This document shows, one piece after another, positions 43,205-52,692 of a stretch of DNA of 62,003 nucleotides. The stretch comes from Selenomonas sp. AE3005 (lineage in GTDB: Bacteria; Bacillota; Negativicutes; Selenomonadales; Selenomonadaceae): positions 1 to 62,003 of the forward strand of contig NZ_CAJODG010000013.1 in the NCBI RefSeq assembly GCF_905233635.1, read 5' to 3'. The translations under genes and the position numbers were made by a program. The first letter of the stretch is position 1, and every line of letters starts with the position of its first letter. The notes below the pieces were generated by a model that saw only the letters and a list, made by a program, of their open reading frames with translations, made no database searches and was not told the DNA's origin.

Positions 43205-43993
43205 TTAGGGCAATTCTTCCTCATGCTGGGCATAAGCGCTATGGTTATGAATGGATTCATAGTTTTCACATTCCAAAGAGAACCATTGCAGCCCTTCAAG
43301 CCCGCGGAGTGTCAGCACTGTATCCCTGAGAATATCCTCAACAAACTTGGGATTTTCATAGGCAGCCTCAGTGACGAATTTTTCATCCTCACGTTTAAGC
43401 AGCGGATAAATGGGCGAAGAACCCTGCTTTTCCACCATTTCTGCCAGGTCCTCAATGTAAATGCAGTCATAGCCCGGCTTAAAGCGCAACTGAATCCGTG
43501 CTACAGACCGCTGATTATGTGCACCATAGGCCGATATTTCCTTACTGCAGGGACAAAGCGAAGTAAAAGGTACTTCTACACCCAGCTGGAATTCCATCGG
43601 CTTATCCTTGTCCTTATGTCCCCTAAACGAGCAGTCAAGGTCCAAAACAGAAGTACGGCCGCTTACCGGGGCAACCTTATCCACGAAATATTTAAAGGAT
43701 AGTTCAACCTCCGCCGAACTGGCCTCCAGCTTGGTCAAAGCCTCACCGAGCATGGCTTCCATCTCCGGTTCTGCCAGTGGTTTCTTGCTCCAGGGCATGA
43801 GAATTTCAAGAAAACGGCTCATGTGGGTTCCCTTGTATTCACTGGGCAGAGATACAGTAAATCTCACCCGGGCCAGGACCTGCTGATAACCGCCCTCACG
43901 GGTTTTAATCAAAAATGGCAGATGCGCCTCTTTAATCCCCACCTTTTGAATATCAATGCCCCGGCCGTCGGCACGATTTTGTACGTCCTGCAT
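43205..43993 (-). CDS. folE2: GTP cyclohydrolase FolE2 (type IB)
   Basis: Opens GTP to dihydroneopterin triphosphate, feeding folate and queuosine synthesis. The start MQDVQNRADGRG is used because it directly follows the queC stop; an upstream extension runs through queC in another frame. The 262-aa protein has LCPCSKEISAYGAHNQRS near 147-164, the signature of the metal-promiscuous FolE2 family, and GTHMSRFLE near 55. The pairing with queC points to the queuosine branch. Confidence 0.93.
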   Translation of the reverse strand: MQDVQNRADGRGIDIQKVGIKEAHLPFLIKTREGGYQQVLARVRFTVSLPSEYKGTHMSRFLEILMPWSKKPLAEPEMEAMLGEALTKLEASSAEVELSFKYFVDKVAPVSGRTSVLDLDCSFRGHKDKDKPMEFQLGVEVPFTSLCPCSKEISAYGAHNQRSVARIQLRFKPGYDCIYIEDLAEMVEKQGSSPIYPLLKREDEKFVTEAAYENPKFVEDILRDTVLTLRGLEGLQWFSLECENYESIHNHSAYAQHEEELP

Positions 43994-43994
43994 A

Positions 43995-44681
43995 TTAACC
44001 TCGCGTTTCGTATTCCACAGGGTCTTCGACACCGGCCTCGGCAAAGCCCTGCAGGCGCAGTTTACAGCTGTCGCAGACGCCGCAGGCTTTTTCGCCGCCC
44101 TTATAGCAGCTATGGGTATACTGCAGGGGCGCACCTAATTTAGAACCCAGCTGAACAATTTCCTTCTTGGACAGTTCCTGCAAAGGTGCTTCCAGCTTAA
44201 TCTTATTCCCGTTCACTGCCGTTGCCGTGGTGGCATAGTCAGCCAGCTCCTGGAATTTTTTAATGAATTCCGGACGGCAGTCGGGATAACCGGAATAGTC
44301 AACCGAATTAACGCCGATATAAACATGCGCAGCGCCTACCACTTCTGCATAGGCCATAGCATATGACAGGAAAATAAGATTTCTGGCCGGCACATAAGTC
44401 ACCGGCACATCATCACGATTGACATCGCCATCAGGTACGTCAATTTTTTCATCAGTCAGCGCCGAACCGCCTATGGCGTCCATATTGGTTTCAATAATCA
44501 AATGTTTCGGCACATTGTAAAACGCCGCAATTTTCTTGGCGCCCTCTAACTCAATGCTATGACGCTGATGGTAATTAAAACTTATCGGGTATATTTCATA
44601 GCCGGCCTCTTTGGCCACAGCCATACAGGTGCAGCTGTCCAAACCGCCGGACAGCAGTACCACTGCTTTTTCTTTTGCCAA
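43995..44681 (-). CDS. queC: 7-cyano-7-deazaguanine synthase
   Basis: ATP-dependent formation of preQ0 from carboxydeazaguanine, for queuosine in tRNA. The 228-aa protein has the PP-loop VVLLSGGLDSCTC at 7-19, SVDYSGYPDCRPEF near 126, and the zinc site around CGVCDSCKLR near 200. It lies 19 bp after rpe and 1 bp before folE2. queD and queE are not in the window. Confidence 0.95.
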   Translation of the reverse strand: MAKEKAVVLLSGGLDSCTCMAVAKEAGYEIYPISFNYHQRHSIELEGAKKIAAFYNVPKHLIIETNMDAIGGSALTDEKIDVPDGDVNRDDVPVTYVPARNLIFLSYAMAYAEVVGAAHVYIGVNSVDYSGYPDCRPEFIKKFQELADYATTATAVNGNKIKLEAPLQELSKKEIVQLGSKLGAPLQYTHSCYKGGEKACGVCDSCKLRLQGFAEAGVEDPVEYETRG

Positions 44682-44700
44682 TTCTTACATCTCCTTATTC

Positions 44701-45345
44701 TTAACCACGAATGGCCTTTATAGCGGCTGCCACATCGTCCGCTCCGTAAATGGCCGAGCCGGCCACCAGTACGTTGGCACCAGCCTCCTGCACCAGCTTG
44801 CTGGTTTCGGCATTGATGCCGCCGTCTACTTCGATATCACAGGTAAAGCCCATATCCTTGATGGTATGGTATAGCATGTGGATTTTCTCCAGCTGGGAAC
44901 TGATGAACTTCTGACCGCCAAAGCCAGGATTTACAGTCATAATCAGCACCATGTCCACTTCAGGCAGGATTTCCTCAATCATAGACAGCGGCGTGCCCGG
45001 GTTCAGGGCAATACCAACTTTGCAGCCGGCTGCCTTAATCTGCTGGATAATGCGGTGATGATGACGGGCGGCCTCCCAATGGAAGGTAATGATATCCGCT
45101 CCGGCTTTCGCAAAAGCCTCAATCTGATTTTCCGGGTGTTCCACCATCAGATGAACATCAAAAACCGCCTTGCTGGTAGGACGCAGGCTCTTTACCACCA
45201 GCGAACCAAGGGTGATATTGGGCACAAAGGAACCGTCCATAACATCAATATGAATGTATTCTGCACCGGCATCAGTAACTTTTTTTACCTCATCAGCCAG
45301 ATAAGCAAAATCAGCCGATAAAATGGAAGGTGCTACTTTAATCAT
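44701..45345 (-). CDS. rpe: Ribulose-phosphate 3-epimerase
   Basis: Pentose-phosphate enzyme with a TIM-barrel fold. The 214-aa protein has APSILSADFAYL at 5-16, the metal-binding HIDVMDGSFVPN near 32 and HLMVEHPENQI near 66, and VNPGFGGQKF near 138. Its start overlaps the rsgA stop by 4 bp. The kinase-rsgA-rpe order is conserved in Firmicutes. Confidence 0.96.
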   Translation of the reverse strand: MIKVAPSILSADFAYLADEVKKVTDAGAEYIHIDVMDGSFVPNITLGSLVVKSLRPTSKAVFDVHLMVEHPENQIEAFAKAGADIITFHWEAARHHHRIIQQIKAAGCKVGIALNPGTPLSMIEEILPEVDMVLIMTVNPGFGGQKFISSQLEKIHMLYHTIKDMGFTCDIEVDGGINAETSKLVQEAGANVLVAGSAIYGADDVAAAIKAIRG

Positions 45346-46244
45346 TTATATTCCTTCTTTCGTTTCAACTTTTGACTCTCTTGTATTTCCTGATAAATGG
45401 CCTTATAGGCCTCATAGCGTTCTGCCGTAACTTCACCAAGCTCCAATGCCTGCTTTATGCCGCATTCCGGTTCGTGCGTATGGCTGCAGGGTGCAAACCG
45501 GCAGCTGTCGAGATACTGCCTGAACTCCGGAAAAAAACCGGCCAGTTCTGACAGGTCAATCTCCCCGAGTTCCATAGCACTAAAGCCCGGCGTATCCACA
45601 ATATACCCATCACCGTAAGGCATAAGCTCAGCCACTCTTGTCGTATGGCGTCCGCGTTTTATCTTGTCGCTGACACTGCCAGTCAGCAGCTGCAGATTTT
45701 CATCAACGGCATTCAGCAGGGAGGATTTCCCCACACCGGAAGGTCCGGCAAATACGGTTACCTCGCCTTGCAAAGTATTGCGCAAAGCCTCAATGCCGAT
45801 ATTATCCTTGGCCGAAACCCGCAGGACCTTATACCCTGCCTGCTCATACAGCTGCAAAAAGCCGGCAATATCTCCGGTATACAGGTCTGCCTTATTGACA
45901 CAAATAATGATTTTTTCCAGTCCTGACCATTCGGCCAGCACCAAAAAACGATTAAGCAGGAGTGGATGTAAATCCGGCTGCGCGGCGGCAAAGGTCAGAA
46001 TGACCTGCGAGACATTGGCCACAGCCGGCCGTTTCAGCAGGCTGATACGGGGCAGCTGTTCTTCAACAACGCCAGTACCATCTGGCAGCATGCCGATGAG
46101 TACCTTATCGCCGGGAACAACCCCGGAACTGCGGCGTGTCTTTTTGAACTTGCCCCGCAGCTTGCAGCTGACCAAGCCTGTGGCGGTCTGCACGTAAAAA
46201 AAGCTGTTATAGGCCTTAATCACGCGCCCTTCCTGTGTTTGCAT
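45342..46244 (-). CDS. rsgA: Ribosome small-subunit-dependent GTPase A
   Basis: Circularly permuted GTPase in late 30S maturation. The 300-aa protein has an N-terminal OB fold, the G4 motif NKAD near 120 preceding the P-loop GPSGVGKSSLLNA near 173, the G3 segment DTPGFS, and a C-terminal zinc finger (CRFAPCSHTHEPECG). It lies 22 bp after prkC and overlaps rpe by 4 bp. Confidence 0.96.
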   Translation of the reverse strand: MQTQEGRVIKAYNSFFYVQTATGLVSCKLRGKFKKTRRSSGVVPGDKVLIGMLPDGTGVVEEQLPRISLLKRPAVANVSQVILTFAAAQPDLHPLLLNRFLVLAEWSGLEKIIICVNKADLYTGDIAGFLQLYEQAGYKVLRVSAKDNIGIEALRNTLQGEVTVFAGPSGVGKSSLLNAVDENLQLLTGSVSDKIKRGRHTTRVAELMPYGDGYIVDTPGFSAMELGEIDLSELAGFFPEFRQYLDSCRFAPCSHTHEPECGIKQALELGEVTAERYEAYKAIYQEIQESQKLKRKKEYK

Positions 46245-46266
46245 AAATGCTCCTCACTATACAATA

Positions 46267-48027
46267 TCAGCGGCTCTTACTCGACTCATTAGGTTTGGGT
46301 GCTGTGGTTGTTTCCTTGTTGCTGCCAGCTGCCGGCTTGCTGTTTTTTTCCTCAGTTTCCTTGCCGGCCTCTGCCACTACCAAATGAACCGACTCACCAG
46401 CTATGGCGTCAACACCGCCGGCCGGAGACTGACTGATAACTGTCCCGGCAGCCTGTTTGCTGACCTTCTTTTCTACACCGCCAACTTTAAAGCCGGCATT
46501 GCCCAAAGCCTTGCGGGCAGATTCGAGTGGCAGTCCTGTAACATCAGGTACGGCAGCCTTTTTCTCTTTTTTGCCCTTGCTAACTACCAGGTCAATGCTG
46601 AGGCCTTTGGTCACTTTCGTACCTGCCCGTGGGTCGCTGGCAATAATCACACCAGCCTCTTCATCATCAGAATTTCGCTCTGTTACCCGGCCTACTTTTA
46701 AGCCCATTTTTTCCAATTTCGCGATGGCATCGGCCCGTTTCAGGCCACGCACATCAGGCATCTCGATATTTTCACCGCCCTTGCTGACTTTGATGGTTAC
46801 AAGACGCTCCTCCTTAACCTTGGCTCCGCCCTCGGGATTTTGCGAGATAACCATACCGGCAGGAACCTCTGCGTCAAATTCTTCATCAACCTTGACGCGC
46901 AGGCGCTTGTCCTCAAGAATCTGTTTGGCCAGAGTCATCTGCTTGCCGGTTACATCAGGCACTTCCACTTCGGAATTGCTCCAGAACTTGCCAAAACTCA
47001 GAAAAGCGCCGACAAAGAATCCCATAATCAAAACCATCGCCAGACCGACGATAAATTTTTTCGACTTGAATACAGCCTTTTCATTTTCCGGCTCTTCATC
47101 AGCATAATTTGCCGCATAGCGCTCACTGCGTGGAGCCACAGCCGATTCATGCACCCGTGGCAGTACCTGTGTAGCATAGGGGTCACTGACCGCAGGGGCA
47201 AAGCCGCCGCCGAGCATCTGCATAGCCTGGCTTATATCCTGAACAAGCTCCCGGCTGCTGGGCCGCATGTTGGGGTCTTTGCTCATCATACGCGAAACAA
47301 TGGCCTCCACGACCGGCGGTATACTGCTGTCCAGCTGTCTTACCGACAGGGGCTGCTCCTGCAAATGTTTCATGGCAATGCTAACCGGAGTTTCCCCATT
47401 AAAGGGCAGCTGCCCCGTCAGCATTTCATAGAGCACTACGCCTAGCGCATACACATCAGAACGAGGGGTAATCATCGTCCCCTTGGCCTGCTCCGGCGAG
47501 AAGTAATGCACAGAACCGACTACATTTCCCGTATAGGTCATTGTCGATTCCGTGACCGCCCGGGCGATACCAAAGTCAGCTACCTTGGCACTGCCGTCAG
47601 GCATCATCAGAATGTTATGCGGTTTGATATCGCAGTGCACCAAATTATTGGCATGGGCATGAGCCAGGGCACTGGCAATATCCCGGGCCACACGCAGGGC
47701 AGCAGCCGGCTGCAGATGTCCTTGTTCCTTTATCAGGTCCTTTAAGGTACTGCCAGGCACGTATTCCATGACAATGTAATGGTCTTCTTCCATCACGCCG
47801 ACATCATAAATATTAACGATATTGGGATGGGAAAGTTTGGCTGCAGCCTGTGCCTCCCGATGGAACTTCTCAATAAATTCTGTATCACGTTTAAATTGTT
47901 CATGTAAAATCTTTACAGCTACCGGGCGGTCCAGCAACAAGTCCTTCGCTTTATATACATCAGCCATACCGCCGCCGCCAATGAGCTCCTGTAATTCATA
48001 GCGGTTATCCAATACACGCTGGTTCAT
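46267..48027 (-). CDS. prkC: PASTA-domain Ser/Thr protein kinase
   Basis: Membrane kinase sensing peptidoglycan or lipid II. The 586-aa protein has a cytosolic kinase domain (residues 12-275; GGGGMADVYKAKD, catalytic HCDIKPHN, DFGIA), one membrane segment near 328-348, and three extracytoplasmic PASTA repeats, each opening with a VPDVTGK or MPDVRGL-like sequence near 358, 425 and 494. A low-complexity tail (ETEEKNSKPAAGSNKETTT) follows. It is adjacent to a PBP, FtsW, a cognate phosphatase and two FHA proteins. Confidence 0.95.
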   Translation of the reverse strand: MNQRVLDNRYELQELIGGGGMADVYKAKDLLLDRPVAVKILHEQFKRDTEFIEKFHREAQAAAKLSHPNIVNIYDVGVMEEDHYIVMEYVPGSTLKDLIKEQGHLQPAAALRVARDIASALAHAHANNLVHCDIKPHNILMMPDGSAKVADFGIARAVTESTMTYTGNVVGSVHYFSPEQAKGTMITPRSDVYALGVVLYEMLTGQLPFNGETPVSIAMKHLQEQPLSVRQLDSSIPPVVEAIVSRMMSKDPNMRPSSRELVQDISQAMQMLGGGFAPAVSDPYATQVLPRVHESAVAPRSERYAANYADEEPENEKAVFKSKKFIVGLAMVLIMGFFVGAFLSFGKFWSNSEVEVPDVTGKQMTLAKQILEDKRLRVKVDEEFDAEVPAGMVISQNPEGGAKVKEERLVTIKVSKGGENIEMPDVRGLKRADAIAKLEKMGLKVGRVTERNSDDEEAGVIIASDPRAGTKVTKGLSIDLVVSKGKKEKKAAVPDVTGLPLESARKALGNAGFKVGGVEKKVSKQAAGTVISQSPAGGVDAIAGESVHLVVAEAGKETEEKNSKPAAGSNKETTTAPKPNESSKSR

Positions 48028-48054
48028 TTATTAGTTCCTCCCCCAAGGCTTTGC

Positions 48055-49452
48055 TTAGTTCTGTAAACTCAATATTATCTTTCGGGCAATAGGCGCCGCT
48101 ACTGTACCGCCGCCACCGCCGTTTTCCACAATAATGGCAAAAGCTATCTTACGATTGCGCAGCTGGGCTGAACCGATAAACCACGCATGGTCCTCCCCAT
48201 GCGCATTCTCGGCCGTACCGGTTTTTCCCGTTACACGTACACCGCTGACCTGGGCAGCCCGTCCCGTTCCCTTGGTAACTACATCTTCCATGAAACTATC
48301 TATCTTTGTGGCCATCGCGGCCGTTGTGGCTGTCAGCCATTTTTCCGGCCGCGTATCCTGTACTATCAGTCCGCTGGGCGTAACCACCTGCTGTACCAGA
48401 TAAGGTTTCATAATGGTCCCCTCATGCGCAAATGCCGCCGCCAGCAGAGCCATATGCATGGGCGTGACCAGCAGGGTGCTTTGACCAATAGCCGTCTGGG
48501 CCTGGTCACCATTGCCCAGCGTGCCAAACGCCGGCAGATGGGAATTGGTCATCACGATGTCACCGCCGATTGACTGGTCAAAGCCAAAACGCTTAAAAGT
48601 GCTCTTCAGCTTATCGTCTTTTAAACGCATACCCAATGTGCCAAACGTCACATTACATGATTCCGTCAAGGCCTTGCGCAGATTAACCTGACCGTGAACC
48701 TCGCCATGACTTTCCCGAATACTATGACCGCCGCCTACGTCCAGCACACCGGAACAGGAAAATTCTTCCTGCTCGGTCGTAACAGATTCTGTCAGGGCGG
48801 CGTCGGCTATCATGGGCTTAATCGTGGAGCCCGGCGGATACATCCCCTGAACAGTGCGGTTGAGCAAAGGGCCATCTGCAACTTTAGACAGATTATCCCA
48901 GTTAGCCTCAATATTATTAGGGTCATAAGATGGCGAACTCACCATCGCCAGCACGGCACCGGTATCCACATCCAGTACCACCACTGCTCCTTTACGGCCA
49001 TCAAGTCCGTCAAAAGCAGCCTGCTGGGCATCAGATTCAATCGTCGTCTTTACATCGTTGCCCTGCTCTGTCTGAAAAAGCTGTGCCAGCGGCCCCAGCC
49101 GCGTCATATCATCGGTGAGCCCAAGCAATGCCCGGTTGGCATGTCCTTCCAGGCCGGCACCACCAATATTTTCCCCGTTATAACCGGTAACCTGCGCCAT
49201 AACAGCACCGAAAGGGTAGCTGCGGCTGCCATCGCTGCGCGTCTGTGCCAGCGCCCGGCCCTGGGCGTCTAAAATACTTCCCCGGCGTATATCGGCCCTG
49301 GCCGCTGCCTGACGCATATTCAACGGATTATGCGCCAGCTCATCGCCTTTCCAGACGGTCAGATAACCTACATAAACGACCAATACGGCCACAATCAATA
49401 GCAGGCATACAGCGCCCTGTAATATTTGCCGTTTTAATTTCCAATCAGCCAT
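48055..49452 (-). CDS. Penicillin-binding protein, class B-type transpeptidase (PbpA-like)
   Basis: Cross-links peptidoglycan outside the inner membrane. The 465-aa protein has one N-terminal membrane helix (10-31), a short N-terminal domain without the long class B pedestal, and a transpeptidase domain with Ser209 in GSTIKP, ESCN near 265 and KTGTAEN near 400. The short form resembles actinobacterial PbpA. It overlaps ftsW by 8 bp and lies 27 bp before prkC, so it is probably the partner of that glycosyltransferase. Confidence 0.92.
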   Translation of the reverse strand: MADWKLKRQILQGAVCLLLIVAVLVVYVGYLTVWKGDELAHNPLNMRQAAARADIRRGSILDAQGRALAQTRSDGSRSYPFGAVMAQVTGYNGENIGGAGLEGHANRALLGLTDDMTRLGPLAQLFQTEQGNDVKTTIESDAQQAAFDGLDGRKGAVVVLDVDTGAVLAMVSSPSYDPNNIEANWDNLSKVADGPLLNRTVQGMYPPGSTIKPMIADAALTESVTTEQEEFSCSGVLDVGGGHSIRESHGEVHGQVNLRKALTESCNVTFGTLGMRLKDDKLKSTFKRFGFDQSIGGDIVMTNSHLPAFGTLGNGDQAQTAIGQSTLLVTPMHMALLAAAFAHEGTIMKPYLVQQVVTPSGLIVQDTRPEKWLTATTAAMATKIDSFMEDVVTKGTGRAAQVSGVRVTGKTGTAENAHGEDHAWFIGSAQLRNRKIAFAIIVENGGGGGTVAAPIARKIILSLQN

Positions 49453-50716
49453 TTCCCTGCTCCTTTGTCAGTGCTAACAGCAGAGCGAGCAAGATAAAAC
49501 TCGATACCATAGAACTGCCCCCGTAACTTACAAAGGGCAGTGTAATGCCCGTCAAAGGCAAGAACTTTGTCACACCGGCAATAATAATAAACATCTGCAA
49601 AATTATCAAGGTAGAGCAGCCAGCCATCAACAGGGCCTCACTGGCATTTTTCTGCCGCAGCGAGGCGCGAATCCCGCGCCAAAATAAAAGCACATAACAG
49701 GCTATCAGCATTATACCGGCCGTCAGGCCCATTTCTTCCACAATCGCGGAAAAAATAAAATCAGTGTGTACTTCCGGAATAAACCCGGGATGGCCATAGC
49801 CAAAGCCTGTGCCCCAAATACCACCGGTTCCCAGGGCAAAGAGGGACTGCACTACCTGATAGGCCATACCATTGGGGTCCTGCCACGGGTCCAGCCATAT
49901 GTCAAAACGCACCCGGACATGTCCAAACATCGCATAGCTGGCCACAGCAGCCACAGCCATAAAGGCCAGTGCCAAAAAGACATAGGATTTGCTGCCCGTA
50001 GCCATATACGTCATCAGTAAAGCCATACCAAAGAAAAGCAGGGCTGAACCTAAATCTTTTTCCACCACGAACATTAAAACCGCCATGCCCCAAATACAAA
50101 TCAAAGGGGCAATGAACCGCAGCGGCGGCAGCTGCAGGAACAATATTTTATGAACCGGCAGCGTAAGTACCCGGCGATGGTCAGCCAGATAAGAGGCCAG
50201 AAAAAACAGCAGCACGATTTTACCAAATTCCGAAGGCTGCAGGGATACAGGACCTAAAACAAGCCAGTTTTTGCTGCCGCCAATCTCCGTGCCAAACAAC
50301 AATGGCAAGCCCAGCAACAGTACACAGCCTATGCCGAGCAGATAGGGATAAGCCAGCAGCCGGCGAATCCGCGGCCACAGGCGTATGACGACGAACATCA
50401 CCAGCATGGCAATACAGAGCCATTGCAGCTGTCTGAGCAGCAGCGCCGGTTTTAAGCGGGCTATTTCCACCAGGCCGATACTGACCAGCATTAAAATCAA
50501 CGGCAGGATATAAACGTCCAAATGACGTTTTACCACCACCACCTGTATGACAATGGTCAAAAATATCACTGCGGCCAGATACGGCAGATACGCCCAGGGC
50601 TCCTGCAAAGTCTTGGGCGTAATATGCATACCGGCTGACTGCATTTTCATATACAGAACGCTCATACCGCATAAGAATACGCCCAATGGTGCAGTGAGAA
50701 TACCAAAATTCTTCAT
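49445..50716 (-). CDS. FtsW/RodA/SpoVE-family peptidoglycan polymerase
   Basis: SEDS glycosyltransferase that polymerises lipid II. The 423-aa multi-pass protein (about ten helices) has the conserved GSKNWLVLGPVSLQPSEFGK near 158-177, WGTGFGYGHPGFIPEVHTDF near 308, and LPLTGITLPFVSYGGSSM near 390. Whether it acts in elongation (RodA) or division (FtsW) cannot be told from sequence; the actinobacterial homologue at this locus is RodA. It overlaps the phosphatase by 4 bp. Confidence 0.93.
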   Translation of the reverse strand: MKNFGILTAPLGVFLCGMSVLYMKMQSAGMHITPKTLQEPWAYLPYLAAVIFLTIVIQVVVVKRHLDVYILPLILMLVSIGLVEIARLKPALLLRQLQWLCIAMLVMFVVIRLWPRIRRLLAYPYLLGIGCVLLLGLPLLFGTEIGGSKNWLVLGPVSLQPSEFGKIVLLFFLASYLADHRRVLTLPVHKILFLQLPPLRFIAPLICIWGMAVLMFVVEKDLGSALLFFGMALLMTYMATGSKSYVFLALAFMAVAAVASYAMFGHVRVRFDIWLDPWQDPNGMAYQVVQSLFALGTGGIWGTGFGYGHPGFIPEVHTDFIFSAIVEEMGLTAGIMLIACYVLLFWRGIRASLRQKNASEALLMAGCSTLIILQMFIIIAGVTKFLPLTGITLPFVSYGGSSMVSSFILLALLLALTKEQGNG

Positions 50717-51432
50717 GACACTCCCACCACGATTACTGTCACATTATCGGAACCGCCGCCTGCCAGCGCAGCGTTTATCAGTTCCTGTGCTGGATTATCT
50801 TTGGCCTGCCGCAGAATACGGACAATCTCCTCATCCGTTACATGTTTCATCAAGCCATCTGTAGCCAGCAGGAACACATCACCTTTATGCACGGCCAGTT
50901 CGCCGCTGTCAATCTGAAGATTTTCCATAGCACCTACAGCACGGGTGAGCATATTACGCTGCGGATGATGCTGGGCCTCATCTGCGGTAATAGTGCCGTT
51001 GCGCAACAATTCCTCAACGTAGGAATGATCCTCCGTTACCTGCGTGAGTTTATCGCTGCCGGCAGGCAGGATATACAGCCTGCTGTCACCGACATGAGCC
51101 CAGGCCGCTGCCCCATCAGTATCATTGACCTGCAGCATTGTTGCTGTCGTTCCCATGCCTTCATAAGACGGATGTTCCCAGACACATTCCCGAATTGCCC
51201 GGTTAGCCGCAGCTATGGCCTCACACAGGTCTGATTTGGCGATATGCTCCCTGGCCGCTAAAACTTCCTGCACCTTATCCACCAGAATTTTACTGGCCAC
51301 CTCGCCGGCAGCCTCACCGCCCATACCATCGGCTACCACATACACCGAATCAAACATTGCTAAATTATCTTCGTTACCTTTGCGCAAAAGTCCCACATCG
51401 GTAGCTGCAAAAACCTGCTTCAATTCGTTCAC
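50713..51432 (-). CDS. prpC: PP2C-type Ser/Thr protein phosphatase
   Basis: Mn-dependent phosphatase that reverses PrkC phosphorylation. The 239-aa single-domain protein has ATDVGLLRKGNEDN at 10-23, the metal ligands in VVADGMGGEAAGE near 32, HVGDSRLYIL near 108, and GGGSDNVTVIVV near the end. It is sandwiched between fhaB and ftsW with 4-bp overlaps on both sides. Confidence 0.94.
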   Translation of the reverse strand: MNELKQVFAATDVGLLRKGNEDNLAMFDSVYVVADGMGGEAAGEVASKILVDKVQEVLAAREHIAKSDLCEAIAAANRAIRECVWEHPSYEGMGTTATMLQVNDTDGAAAWAHVGDSRLYILPAGSDKLTQVTEDHSYVEELLRNGTITADEAQHHPQRNMLTRAVGAMENLQIDSGELAVHKGDVFLLATDGLMKHVTDEEIVRILRQAKDNPAQELINAALAGGGSDNVTVIVVGVS

Positions 51433-51881
51433 CTCTCGAACTTTAGGGTAACCATGCCAATACGAATCATATCACCCGGTTTCAAATAGGCCTTGCCCTG
51501 TAAAACCTGACCATTTACATAGGTGTGATTAACACTGCCTAAATCCTCAATCACATACTGTGCTCCATGCAGGAAAATCGTCGTATGACGATGCGAAACG
51601 AAATTTTCCGGAATGACCACGTCATTTTCCCTGCTCCGCCCTATGGTGATTTCGTCCTGAAAAGCAAACCGCCGGCCTGCTAGTGACTCCTCTTCCGCCT
51701 CCACCACAGACAACACAGCCTCATTTTTGCCGTAAACAGGCTTGCGCTGTTTACGCATTTCCTGACGCACATCCCTGAACATCTTATTCATCAGGCGTAA
51801 AACAAAAAATATCAGCCACAAAAGCATGCCGTATTCCAGCAATACCCGGACTATCTTTATCATTATCGCCGTTGTCGGCAC
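51429..51881 (-). CDS. FHA-domain protein with N-terminal membrane anchor (FhaB-like)
   Basis: Phosphothreonine-reader adaptor. The 150-aa protein has one membrane helix near 7-27, a basic linker and a C-terminal FHA domain (ITIGRSRENDVVIPENFVS near 74-92, SHRHTTIF, VNHTYVNGQ). Equivalent to FhaB (FipA) of actinobacteria in position and architecture. It is directly adjacent to the DUF3662/FHA gene and overlaps prpC by 4 bp. Confidence 0.88.
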   Translation of the reverse strand: MPTTAIMIKIVRVLLEYGMLLWLIFFVLRLMNKMFRDVRQEMRKQRKPVYGKNEAVLSVVEAEEESLAGRRFAFQDEITIGRSRENDVVIPENFVSHRHTTIFLHGAQYVIEDLGSVNHTYVNGQVLQGKAYLKPGDMIRIGMVTLKFER

Positions 51882-52625
51882 TCAAATCACCTCATAAATT
51901 AAAACCGTAGCCCCGATACTTATCTTATCCCCTGCCTGCAGGCAATGAGATTCAACAGCTTTGCCGTTTACAGCCGTACCGTTGGTACTTTGCGCATCGT
52001 AAAGCACATGACGGTGATTTTCATAGGCAATCCAGGCATGCAGGCGCGATGCTTTTGTATCAGTCAAAATAAATTCATTCTTCTCGCGTCTGCCAATATA
52101 TATCTGCTGCTCACCGATTTCCAGATAGGCGTCCTTATCCGGTCCCTTTATCACCTTTAATGACGCTATCCGCAAATCCCTGGGCAGATTAAGCGGCTGC
52201 CTGCCCCCCTGCAGCGACGGCTTGGCCAGTACCAGCGTGTTGGGCTCATCATATTGGGCAGCCGTTTCCTCTTCGGTAAAGCGTGACTTGATTTCATACG
52301 TACCACGCTGCCTGGTGCTGTCAATCTGGCAGCTTACAGTCAGCTTGCCGCGCAGCACATAGTCCTGCAGAATTACCTGCTTTTCCACCGCCAGATACAG
52401 CTCATCCATAATACGCTGGGCACACAGCCGCTGATAATCCTCCTTGGCCAGGAAGAATATATATTGATTGGGAATATCTTTCTGGGCTTTGCCACTGCCC
52501 TGCCTGGCAATTTCCTTTTCCAGTCCCTTTATAAGTTCTACAGGTTCCAGGTCACTACTAAAACGTTTATTGAAAAAACCTTCAATGTGATCTTCTAAAA
52601 ATGTTTCCCATTTGCGCATGCCCAT
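51882..52625 (-). CDS. DUF3662 and FHA-domain protein (FhaA-like)
   Basis: A 247-aa soluble adaptor: an N-terminal DUF3662 domain (MRKWETFLEDHIEGFFNKRF, then PVELIKGLEKEI) to about 125, a linker, and a C-terminal FHA domain (IYIGRREKNEFILTDTKASR near 173-192, DAQSTNGTAVNGK). This domain pair defines mycobacterial FhaA, which binds PASTA-kinase-phosphorylated partners in the wall machinery. AAGGAGG lies 9 nt upstream. It is the first gene of the phospho-signalling block, 67 bp after rlmN. Confidence 0.9.
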   Translation of the reverse strand: MGMRKWETFLEDHIEGFFNKRFSSDLEPVELIKGLEKEIARQGSGKAQKDIPNQYIFFLAKEDYQRLCAQRIMDELYLAVEKQVILQDYVLRGKLTVSCQIDSTRQRGTYEIKSRFTEEETAAQYDEPNTLVLAKPSLQGGRQPLNLPRDLRIASLKVIKGPDKDAYLEIGEQQIYIGRREKNEFILTDTKASRLHAWIAYENHRHVLYDAQSTNGTAVNGKAVESHCLQAGDKISIGATVLIYEVI

Positions 52626-52692
52626 GTTACCAGGCCTCCTTCACATTTGGAAACGTAGTTGTTCAGTATATCGTAATTTTACCACGGGTACG

